In this document: piece by piece, positions 1-5,989 of the stretch | How positions within the stretch are numbered: position 1 is the stretch's first letter | Layout of the letters: each line of letters opens with the position of its first letter | NCBI GenBank assembly: GCA_902797195.1 | Contig: CADBRY010000098.1 | Span: 1 to 6,228, forward strand | Direction of reading: 5' to 3' | DNA length: 6,228 nt | Origin: an uncultured Eubacteriales bacterium | GTDB lineage: Bacteria > Bacillota > Clostridia > Peptostreptococcales > Anaerovoracaceae | The notes under the pieces: generated by a model | Database searches by the model: none | Seen by the model: only the letters and a program-made list of their open reading frames with translations | What the model was told of the DNA's origin: nothing | Program-made: the position numbers and the translations under genes

Positions 1-1157
1 ATCTCAAGAGGATTGGTGAGGTTCTTGAAGATAACTCCTTCTTCCTCTGCCTCTTCTATCTCGATCATATCAGCGGGCATCTCGTCCTTTGTACGACGAT
101 AAATGTTGTATACTTCCTTGGCTCCCAGTCTTACTGCTGTACGGCAAGCGTCCATGGCTGTGTTACCGCCGCCGACGATGGCAACTTTTTCTCCAAGTTC
201 GATAGGCTCATTTCTCACTACCTTACGGAGGAAGTCGATTCCGCCGATAACTCCGTCAGCGTCTTCACCCGGGCATCCCGTTCCTGTGGAGATCCATGCG
301 CCGATTCCCAGAAGAATGGCATCGAAGTCGTCCTGAAGTGACTTGAATGGAATATCCACGCCGATCTTCGTATCTGTGATTATATCAACGCCCATACTTG
401 CGATGGTGTCGATTTCCTCATCCAGTTCTGACTTGGGAAGTCTGTATTCGGGGATTCCGTAGCGAAGCATGCCGCCTGCCTTGGGCATGGACTCGAACAC
501 GGTCACGTGATGACCCTTCTGACGGAGGAAATATGCTGCGGAAAGTCCCAGAGGGCCGCCGCCTATTACAGCTACGCTCTTTCCTGTCTCAGGATCGCAT
601 TCGGGGATGAACTTCTCCCCTGAAAGATCCACGTCTGAAGCGAATCTCTTAAGGGACTGGATGGCGATGGGCTCGTCCACAAGTCCTCTTCTGCACTCAT
701 CCTCACAAGGATGGGGGCATACACGTCCCAGAGATGCGGGGAGAGGGATCTTATCCTTTACCAGCTCGTTTGCCGCCTCGTATTCGCCGTTTGCGATCAG
801 GCCAACGTAACCCTGGCAGTCCGTTCCTGCGGGACATGCCAGAACGCAAGGAGGTCTGCAGTCTCCCGTGTGGTTTGAAAGCAGAAGCTCCAGGTTGGTC
901 TTTCTTGATTCGATAACTCTGTCTGTATTTGTCTGTACAACCATGCCCGGGGCGATCTCCGTCGCACAGGCCTTGCACAGCTTGGGGTTCCCCTCAACTT
1001 CGCACATACAGATGCCGCAGGATCCGTAGATTCTCGTACGCTCATCGTAGCAAAGGGTGGGGATGAAAATATCGTTTTCTCTGGCTATTTCCAGAATGGT
1101 CTGGCCCGGAAATCCGGTGACTTCTTTGCCGTTTATATTAAGTCTGTATTTTTCCAT
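1..1157 (-). CDS. NAD(P)H/FAD iron-sulfur oxidoreductase, GltD/NfnB-like with NuoG-type [2Fe-2S] N-terminus (StnC-like); 3' end cut by window
   Basis: The reading frame is open from the ATG at 1157 to the window edge (385 codons, no stop seen), so the C-terminus is missing. Residues 1-78 form a NuoG/hydrogenase-type [2Fe-2S] ferredoxin domain with C36, C47, C50 and C64 (C61 is an alternative). A Cys-rich stretch follows: H96, C100, C104, C108, C114, then GRVCPHPC with C147, C151 and C155. This fits the [4Fe-4S] part of GltD/NfnB/DPD proteins, with H96-x3-C100 recalling the NuoG His-Cys cluster. An FAD-binding GGGPLG lies at 199-204. A second Rossmann motif, GGGNTAMDA at 329-337, is followed by YRR (353-355) and EMPA (359-362), typical of NADPH-binding GltD-like proteins. 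The start is supported by a GAGGGAGGAGG Shine-Dalgarno (1174-1164) and lies 17 bp after the nuoF stop. Inference: it is the NADP(H) arm of a soluble bifurcating complex with the two upstream products. What the missing C-terminus carries is unknown. Confidence 0.92.
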   Translation of the reverse strand, partial: MEKYRLNINGKEVTGFPGQTILEIARENDIFIPTLCYDERTRIYGSCGICMCEVEGNPKLCKACATEIAPGMVVQTNTDRVIESRKTNLELLLSNHTGDCRPPCVLACPAGTDCQGYVGLIANGEYEAANELVKDKIPLPASLGRVCPHPCEDECRRGLVDEPIAIQSLKRFASDVDLSGEKFIPECDPETGKSVAVIGGGPLGLSAAYFLRQKGHHVTVFESMPKAGGMLRYGIPEYRLPKSELDEEIDTIASMGVDIITDTKIGVDIPFKSLQDDFDAILLGIGAWISTGTGCPGEDADGVIGGIDFLRKVVRNEPIELGEKVAIVGGGNTAMDACRTAVRLGAKEVYNIYRRTKDEMPADMIEIEEAEEEGVIFKNLTNPLE

Positions 1158-1174
1158 GATCGTCCTCCTCCCTC

Positions 1175-2920
1175 TTATTCCTTAATGATAGCGTCAAACT
1201 TACAGTGATCCATGCACTTACCGCACTTGATACACTTGTCCTGATCGATCTTGTGCAGTTCCTTCACATTGCCTTCGATGGCATCCACCGGGCAGTTTCT
1301 GGCACAGAGAGTACATCCCTTACAGGTGTCTGTAATCTTGTACTGGATCAGTGCCTTACATGACTTGGCCGTGCATGTCTTGTTGTAAATGTGATCTTCA
1401 TACTCATTACGGAAATACTTGATGGTTGTGAGGACCGGGTTAGGAGCAGTCTGTCCCAGACCGCAGAGGGATCCCTCTTTGATCTTGATCGCAAGCTCTT
1501 CCAGCTTTTCGATGTCTCCGTCTTCTCCCTTGCCTTCGGTTATTCTCTCAAGGATCTCAAGCATACGCTTGGTTCCGATCCTGCAGTAGTTGCACTTTCC
1601 GCAGGACTCGTCCCTTGTGAAGTTGAGGAAGTATCTGGCCATATCCACCATGCAGGTATCCTCGTCCATAACGATCATACCGCCTGATCCCACGATGGCT
1701 CCGGTCTTTGTGATATCTTCATATGTTACAGGGGTGTCTGCAAGATCCGCAGGTACGCAGCCTCCGGAAGGTCCGCCCATCTGAACGGCCTTGAACTCTC
1801 TGTCGTTCTTGATTCCGCCGCCGATACCGAAGATAACGTCTCTGATGGTCATACCCATGGGCACCTCAACCAGTCCGCCCTTCTTGATCTTTCCTGCAAG
1901 AGCGAACACCTTGGTTCCCGGGGATTTCTCCGTTCCGTACTTGGCGAATGCAGCTCCGCCGTTGTAGATTATCCAGGGCACGTTGGCCAGAGTCTCTACA
2001 TTATTGATGTCCGTCGGCTTCTGCCAGTAACCCTTGGCTGCAGGGAAAGGCGGCTTGAGTCTGGGCATTCCTCTCTCACCTTCGAGGGATGCGATCAGAG
2101 CAGTCTCCTCACCGCATACGAAGGCTCCTGCACCGGCCTTGATCCTGATGTCGAAATCAAAACCGCTGTCGAAAATGTTCTTGCCCAAAAAGCCCTTTTC
2201 TCTCGCCTGTTCCATGGCTATCTCAAGACGCTTGATTGCCAGAGGATACTCGGCACGGCAGTAGATGATCCCTTCGGATGCTCCCATTGCATATCCGCCG
2301 ATGATCATTCCTTCAAGGAGTGAATGTGGGTCACCTTCAAGGACGGATCTGTCCATAAATGCACCCGGATCTCCTTCGTCAGCGTTGCAGACCAGGTATT
2401 TTTCATTTCCCGGGCTTGCCTTTGCAGCATTCCACTTGAACCATGTTGGGAATCCGGCGCCGCCGCGTCCACGCAGTCCGGAAGCCTTCATTTCCTCGAT
2501 GACCTCTTCAGGCTTCATTGTGAGAGCCTTCTCGATGGCCTTGTACCCGTCTACCGCAATGTATTCATCGATATTCTCCGGGTTGATGATTCCGCAGTTT
2601 CTGAGGACTATCCTCTCCTGCTTCGTTACAAATTCCTTATCTATATCATCGATTGCCTGTTCTTCGACTTTCTTGCCTCCTGCCAGGTGCTCATCGACGA
2701 TCTTCTCCACGTTTTCAGGCTGGACCTTCACATATCTCGTCATGTCGCCGTTGTCCTCGTAAACATCGACGATGGGTTCAAGATAGCAGGTTCCGACGCA
2801 TCCTGTTACGGTAACATCGATTCCAAGCCCTTTGTCAGCGATCTGCTTTTCAAACTCGGCAGCGGTCTTTCTTGCACCGGTGGCAACACCGCAGCTTCCC
2901 TGTCCTACGACTACTCTCAT
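1175..2920 (-). CDS. nuoF: NuoF/HydB-like NADH-binding FMN/iron-sulfur subunit (StnB/HydB type)
   Basis: This 581-residue protein is the cytosolic NADH-binding subunit of an electron-bifurcating or NADH-linked complex. Residues 1-85 form a thioredoxin-like [2Fe-2S] domain, but only three cysteines are visible there (C10, C41, C45). The NADH/FMN core follows: GRGGAGFP (151-158), CNADEGDPGAF (178-188) and GAGAFVCGEE (263-272). The N3-type [4Fe-4S] cluster is C440-x2-C443-x2-C446 with C486 in SLCGLG. H510, C516 and C521 resemble the zinc site of HydB proteins. A C-terminal 2x[4Fe-4S] ferredoxin domain carries C533/C536/C539/C543 and C563/C566/C569/C573. This domain order is HydB/StnB-like and is not that of Complex I NuoF, which lacks the N- and C-terminal ferredoxin extensions. 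The ATG overlaps the upstream stop as ATGA (2917-2920) and has a GGAGGTGA Shine-Dalgarno (2932-2925), implying translational coupling. HydB of an [FeFe] hydrogenase is the main alternative, but a GltD-like neighbour follows here in place of a visible hydrogenase. Confidence 0.95.
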   Translation of the reverse strand: MRVVVGQGSCGVATGARKTAAEFEKQIADKGLGIDVTVTGCVGTCYLEPIVDVYEDNGDMTRYVKVQPENVEKIVDEHLAGGKKVEEQAIDDIDKEFVTKQERIVLRNCGIINPENIDEYIAVDGYKAIEKALTMKPEEVIEEMKASGLRGRGGAGFPTWFKWNAAKASPGNEKYLVCNADEGDPGAFMDRSVLEGDPHSLLEGMIIGGYAMGASEGIIYCRAEYPLAIKRLEIAMEQAREKGFLGKNIFDSGFDFDIRIKAGAGAFVCGEETALIASLEGERGMPRLKPPFPAAKGYWQKPTDINNVETLANVPWIIYNGGAAFAKYGTEKSPGTKVFALAGKIKKGGLVEVPMGMTIRDVIFGIGGGIKNDREFKAVQMGGPSGGCVPADLADTPVTYEDITKTGAIVGSGGMIVMDEDTCMVDMARYFLNFTRDESCGKCNYCRIGTKRMLEILERITEGKGEDGDIEKLEELAIKIKEGSLCGLGQTAPNPVLTTIKYFRNEYEDHIYNKTCTAKSCKALIQYKITDTCKGCTLCARNCPVDAIEGNVKELHKIDQDKCIKCGKCMDHCKFDAIIKE

Positions 2921-2932
2921 GCTGTCACCTCC
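2917..2932 (-). promoter_or_regulatory. Coupled nuoE stop / nuoF start with GGAGGTGA ribosome-binding site
   Basis: The nuoE TGA and nuoF ATG share the tetranucleotide ATGA (2920-2917). A near-perfect Shine-Dalgarno GGAGGTGA (2932-2925) lies inside the end of nuoE. This arrangement usually keeps two subunits at equal amounts. Confidence 0.85.
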
Positions 2933-3447
2933 GCATTCTTCCGGATCTCATCCAGCACTTCCCGGACTCTATCCTTTGTCAGATTACCGTATGTTTCGTC
3001 TCCTTCACTGCTTCTTACCATCATTACGGGAGCAAGGGAGCAGCATCCCAGACATGCCACATTGTTCAATGTGAACAGCCCATCTTCCGTTGTTTCTCCG
3101 TCGGCAATATTGAGATGTTCACTGATAGCTTCTTCGATCATGTCCGCACCGTTAACGTGACATGCCGTTCCTTTACAAAGCATGATCAGATATTTTCCGA
3201 TGGGTTCAAGTCTGAACTGTGCATAGAATGTAGCTACACCATAGATTTTTGCAGGTTTTATTCCCGTCTGCTCAGAAATGTAGTTGATCGCATCCGGTGA
3301 AAGATACCCGTAGATATCCTGCGCTTTCTGCAGGATGGTGATCAGTGACCCTGGAACCTTGGCATACTTCTCAAGTGTCGGGGCCAGATCAGCAAACTGT
3401 GCAGCTCTGTTTCCATCACAGCCGCATCCGCAAGCTTTTTCACTCAT
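2917..3447 (-). CDS. nuoE: NuoE-like thioredoxin-fold [2Fe-2S] subunit (StnA/HydC type)
   Basis: This 176-residue protein is the small electron-transfer subunit that partners NuoF/HydB. The helical N-terminal part (about 20-75, with YGYLS and YGVATFYAQF) precedes the thioredoxin-like [2Fe-2S] domain. That domain has C91-x4-C96 in CKGTACH and C132-x3-C136 in CLGCCSLAP, the standard NuoE ligand pattern. C135 is an additional cysteine next to a ligand. An unusual Cys-rich start, ACGCGCDG, puts C6, C8 and C10 ahead of the conserved domain. The ATG at 3447 is preceded by GGAGGG (3459-3454), seven bases away. It is the first gene of the redox operon and overlaps the next gene by 4 bp. Inference: it relays electrons within a StnABC- or HydABC-like complex and has no membrane partner in this window. 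Confidence 0.95.
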   Translation of the reverse strand: MSEKACGCGCDGNRAAQFADLAPTLEKYAKVPGSLITILQKAQDIYGYLSPDAINYISEQTGIKPAKIYGVATFYAQFRLEPIGKYLIMLCKGTACHVNGADMIEEAISEHLNIADGETTEDGLFTLNNVACLGCCSLAPVMMVRSSEGDETYGNLTKDRVREVLDEIRKNAEVTA

Positions 3448-3497
3448 TTTTTTCCCTCCGTATTATTTTTTTCTTTTCTGACGAGACCGTCTAGATG

Positions 3498-3526
3498 ATT
3501 CTATCACTTCAGTAGACAAAAGGCAA
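3498..3526 (-). promoter_or_regulatory. Candidate sigma-A promoter of the nuoE-nuoF-oxidoreductase operon
   Basis: On the minus strand, TTGCCT (3526-3521) and TAGAAT (3503-3498) are separated by 17 bp. The predicted transcript start is near 3491, giving a leader of about 45 nt before nuoE. The -10 box is good and the -35 box matches the consensus at four of six bases. The -35 lies entirely inside one arm of a perfect 12-bp inverted repeat, so a protein bound there would block RNA polymerase. Assigned by eye. Confidence 0.5.
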
Positions 3527-3563
3527 CGAATGGTTTTATATTTGCACAGAATCGTTGCCTTTT
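3518..3563. repeat. Perfect 12-bp inverted repeat over the operon promoter (operator or hairpin)
   Basis: AAAAGGCAACGA (3518-3529) and TCGTTGCCTTTT (3552-3563) are exact reverse complements separated by 22 bp. A third, imperfect half-site, TCGTTGC followed by TTTTACATGAG, lies at 3624-3640 and resembles the right arm, which continues CTTTTCATGGG. One arm covers the -35 box of the candidate promoter, which favours an operator. The A/T-flanked GC stem could also act as a weak bidirectional terminator, but the 22-nt loop is large for that. Confidence 0.6.
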
Positions 3564-3584
3564 CATGGGTCTTGAGAGCCGGCG

Positions 3585-3845
3585 GTGTAAAAAGAATTTC
3601 GCAGATGAGATGTTGACATAAATTCGTTGCTTTTACATGAGATAAGGGCTGATTTTCGGGCTCAAAGTGTAAAAAGCAAGTTTCAGAAAGCGACTTGACA
3701 CCGAAATGGGGGAATTCTGTGTCAACAATCGATTCTGAAAATCGAATTTACACCCAGGGTCGCATATTTTCCATATTTTGCCAGAAAACAGGCTGTTTTG
3801 AGGGGGTAAAATGTCAAATGGCTCTGGCAAAATTAGATTTTACAC
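3585..3845. repeat. Four 35-bp degenerate units with GTGTmAA/TTkACAC ends, two forward and two reverse
   Basis: Units lie at 3585-3619 (+), 3667-3701 (+), 3719-3753 (-) and 3811-3845 (-). Each begins GTGTAAA and ends TTGACAC or TTGACAT when read in its own direction. The start-to-start distance between the two 7-bp ends is exactly 28 bp in all four. The second and third units share an internal TTTCAGAA block and face each other across 17 bp, forming an 87-bp imperfect palindrome (3667-3753). The third also contains a perfect stem TCGATT/AATCGA with a 5-nt loop (3729-3745). Spacers between units are 47, 17 and 57 bp, so this is not a regular tandem or CRISPR array. The outermost ends give a perfect 8-bp terminal inverted repeat, GTGTAAAA/TTTTACAC. 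No target-site duplication is obvious. Possible roles are a multi-site operator or the remnant of a small mobile element. Confidence 0.65.
3775..3833. repeat. 11-bp perfect inverted repeat enclosing a 15-bp palindrome
   Basis: ATTTTGCCAGA (3775-3785) and TCTGGCAAAAT (3823-3833) are exact reverse complements. The first arm is followed by AAAACAG-G-CTGTTTT (3785-3799), a palindrome with a single central base. The second arm lies within the fourth 35-bp unit. No T-tract follows on either strand, so it is not a standard terminator. Confidence 0.6.
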
Positions 3846-3905
3846 TTTCGAGGGGCCACAGACCCGGAATTTACATTTTCGGAGGTCAACTGACTGGATT
3901 TACAA
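3839..3905. repeat. Three direct TTTACA half-sites spaced about 30 bp
   Basis: TTTACAC (3839), TTTACAT (3870) and TTTACAA (3899) recur at 31- and 29-bp steps. The first two continue similarly, as CTTTCGAGG and TTTTCGGAGG. AGGTCAA (3883-3889) lies between the last two. They look like decayed continuations of the 35-bp unit family towards the transporter gene. Confidence 0.4.
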
Positions 3906-3948
3906 CTCCTTAGATTGCTTAAGCGAACATTTCAAATCCCGCAAAGAT

Positions 3949-4839
3949 TTAGATTGAACCCGTTTTTTTTAATATTTGTCCAATATCCAGTTCCATGATT
4001 AAAAGTCCAAGAAGCATGAGTCCGGCACCCACATAACCCCTTGGCAGTAGGACCTCTCCCGCAAGGAAAAATGCCACTATTCCGGCAAACACGGGTTCCA
4101 GACAGAATATGACCCCAACGTGGGTGGAAGATGTGTATTGCTGGGCTACCGCTTGTACTATAAAGGCAACCCCCGTGCATATTATAGATAGAAAGGCAAC
4201 GGCGAACCAGGTCATCCCGCTCTGGGGAACTGCCGGTTCCTCAAAGAGAAGCGACAGCATGAGCATGAACAGACCTGTGAAAAGCAGCTGGAACACCCCC
4301 AGCTGATAGGCATCCACATCCTTGTGAGACACGCCCTTCTCGGTAATTAGAAGGTCTGCCGCATATGCCACGGCACACATAAGACATAGAATATCCCCCG
4401 AAGCTATGTGCATATCCTCGTTCAGCGTCATGAGCGCGATGCCGCTCAGACACAGTATCAGAACGAGGAACAGTTTCTTCTCCGGTATAACTTTATTGAA
4501 GATAAATGCGAATATGGGCGTGAATATGACTGTCATTGCACAGAGAAATCCGGCATTTGACTGGGTGGTGTACTTGACACCGAAGGTACAGCCTATGTAA
4601 ACGACCGTAAGAGCCAGACCGACGAAAAAGGCGTATTTCATAGTGATTTTGTTCACATTTCTTATCTTCTTGAAAGATATCAGAGCCGCTATGAAAAATG
4701 CTCCCAGGAAACGATAGGCATTCAAAGTAAAGGGATCCATGTCCTCGAGACTTAGATCCATCAGATAATATGATACTCCCCAGCATATGGTGACAATGAG
4801 GAGCATGATGTCGGCTTTGATCTGTCTGTTCCTATCCAT
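3949..4839 (-). CDS. DMT-superfamily transporter, EamA family (10 transmembrane helices)
   Basis: This 296-residue inner-membrane protein is a probable exporter or permease of small metabolites; the substrate cannot be read from sequence. About ten hydrophobic helices are visible, near residues 11-28, 37-56, 68-88, 95-114, 121-138, 147-166, 178-199, 209-232, 239-260 and 267-285. This is the doubled five-helix EamA layout at the usual family length. The C-terminal half has the family-typical LEPVFAGIVAFFLAGE (247-262), and the N-terminal half has WGVSYYLMDLSL followed by DPFTLNAYRFL. The ATG at 4839 lies 13 bp after the holA stop, with a modest AGGG upstream, so it is probably co-transcribed with holA. 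The functional link to holA is likely positional only. Confidence 0.9.
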   Translation of the reverse strand: MDRNRQIKADIMLLIVTICWGVSYYLMDLSLEDMDPFTLNAYRFLGAFFIAALISFKKIRNVNKITMKYAFFVGLALTVVYIGCTFGVKYTTQSNAGFLCAMTVIFTPIFAFIFNKVIPEKKLFLVLILCLSGIALMTLNEDMHIASGDILCLMCAVAYAADLLITEKGVSHKDVDAYQLGVFQLLFTGLFMLMLSLLFEEPAVPQSGMTWFAVAFLSIICTGVAFIVQAVAQQYTSSTHVGVIFCLEPVFAGIVAFFLAGEVLLPRGYVGAGLMLLGLLIMELDIGQILKKTGSI

Positions 4840-4852
4840 TTCCCTGTTCAGC

Positions 4853-5962
4853 CTACCGCTGCCCGACCGCTATGAAATACTCAAGAGCCAGCCTGGGGCT
4901 CATGATCCCGCTTTTTATATTGTCCTCTATGGCTATGGCATCGATCATCATCTTTTTCAGCTGTCGGCTTTGGAATCTTGAAGCCACCTTCGTTGCCTTT
5001 TCAGCCCTGAATTTGTTGACTTTCTCCTCTTTGTCCAGCAGTTTTACGGTCTGAGGAAGAGAATTGTTCTCATCCATCATCTCTCTGGATATGAGCATGA
5101 TCTCGATCTGCCTCACAAGGTTGCTGAGTATTGCAAACTCCGACTCGCCGCCCTCGAAAAGGGTGTTCAGGTCTATAAGAGCCTGGTCTATCCTTCCCAT
5201 ACCGATGGCTTCCAGCATATGGAAAATGTTGTTCTCCGGGATCATGGTCAGTGTTCCCACAAGATCATCCTCGGTGACGGTATCCTTCTCCCCTGCGTAG
5301 GCTATTATCTTCTTCAAATCGTTATCCAGAGCATAAAGGTCGTAGGTGCTGTATCTTCCGCCGTAGCCCGTGTCGTAGATTATCCTTTTAAGGGCGCCGT
5401 TTGTACAGTTCTTCCCCGCTGTTCTGAACCTCTTTGCCACAAAACTTCTCAGCTGATCTTTTTCAAGGGGTCCAAAGTCGTAAACGACGCCCCCTGCCTT
5501 GGTCACAGCCTTCTTCAGCTGTTCAAGTCTTGCTCCGCTGCTCTGCTTGCTGTGATCGCCGGTCGTTATCTGCTTGTCCGCGGTTATTATCATTACGCAG
5601 GTTTCGGGAACCTTTCCTATGAGATCCATCAGTCTCTTACGCTCCGTCGTGCTGGACTCCAGAGACCTTGTGGGCATCTGCCCCCTGCTGTTTACAAGGC
5701 CATCCAGGACAACTACTTTCTTCTCCGACATTATGGGAAGTGATTCCATATTGTCCTCAAGCTCTCCCATCTCAAATCCCTGTCTTGTGAGCACAGTAAC
5801 ATCAAGCTGTCTGGCCACCGGGTCGGAAAGCTTTTCCACCAGCACTTCTCTGTAATGATCGGTCAGGTAGTCCTCCTTACCGCAAAGCAAAACCAGCCCT
5901 GGGATCCTCCCCGCCTTAATGTCCTTTTCTATTCTTACAAATGCATGTTCTACCATAGTCAT
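4853..5962 (-). CDS. holA: DNA polymerase III delta subunit HolA
   Basis: This 369-residue subunit belongs to the clamp loader, which opens the beta sliding clamp and loads it on primed DNA. The N-terminal domain shows LVLLCGKEDYLTDHY (23-37) and the family-typical stretch LPIMSEKKVVVLDGL (75-89). The middle part contains NNIFHMLEAIG (244-254). The C-terminal helical domain ends in KATKVASRFQSRQLKKMM and SGIMSPRLALEYFIA, typical of Firmicute delta subunits. It is slightly longer than the common length of about 320-350, with hydrophilic stretches near 92-110 and 131-147. Two in-frame ATGs (5962 and 5956) are possible. Neither has a visible Shine-Dalgarno, unlike the strong sites elsewhere in the window, and the upstream DNA is AT-rich. 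It diverges from the plus-strand RNA candidate. Confidence 0.93.
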   Translation of the reverse strand: MTMVEHAFVRIEKDIKAGRIPGLVLLCGKEDYLTDHYREVLVEKLSDPVARQLDVTVLTRQGFEMGELEDNMESLPIMSEKKVVVLDGLVNSRGQMPTRSLESSTTERKRLMDLIGKVPETCVMIITADKQITTGDHSKQSSGARLEQLKKAVTKAGGVVYDFGPLEKDQLRSFVAKRFRTAGKNCTNGALKRIIYDTGYGGRYSTYDLYALDNDLKKIIAYAGEKDTVTEDDLVGTLTMIPENNIFHMLEAIGMGRIDQALIDLNTLFEGGESEFAILSNLVRQIEIMLISREMMDENNSLPQTVKLLDKEEKVNKFRAEKATKVASRFQSRQLKKMMIDAIAIEDNIKSGIMSPRLALEYFIAVGQR

Positions 5963-5989
5963 TTATTTTAACATATATACACATACAAT

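Larger units (their letters stand above)
3448..3948. other. Gene-free, repeat-rich intergenic region upstream of the redox operon
   Basis: These 501 bp separate the end of the DMT transporter gene from nuoE. The open frames here (for example 3633-3830 minus and 3695-3913 plus) lack ribosome-binding sites and recognisable protein features, and they overlap the repeats, so no gene is called. The region contains the nuoE promoter, the 12-bp inverted repeat, four 35-bp units, an 11-bp inverted repeat and extra TTTACA-type half-sites. No clear minus-strand intrinsic terminator was found after the transporter gene; only the 8-bp palindrome GCTTAAGC (3917-3924) lies close to its end. Confidence 0.8.

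Noticed and set aside
2265..3300. Long plus-strand open frames opposite nuoE and nuoF
   Set aside because: They are antisense shadows of genes with clear iron-sulfur and nucleotide-binding motifs; they carry no motifs of their own and have no ribosome-binding sites.
3448..3600. Rex operator upstream of the redox operon
   Set aside because: No TTGTGAA/TTCACAA or TTGTTAA/TTAACAA-type palindrome was found near the promoter.
3585..3845. TTGACA motifs as -35 boxes of tandem promoters
   Set aside because: No acceptable -10 lies about 17 bp downstream on the matching strand for the sites tested. The motifs are better explained as unit ends.
3585..3905. CRISPR-like array
   Set aside because: Units are degenerate, occur in both orientations, and are separated by unequal 47-, 17- and 57-bp spacers. 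No cas genes are visible.
3695..3913. Plus-strand open frame of 72 codons in the intergenic repeats
   Set aside because: It has no ribosome-binding site, starts inside a repeat half-site, and encodes no family-like sequence. The minus-strand frame at 3633-3830 fails for the same reasons.
3906..3948. Intrinsic terminator after the DMT transporter gene
   Set aside because: Only a weak AAATC/GATTT hairpin and the GCTTAAGC palindrome are present, with no T-tract on the minus strand.
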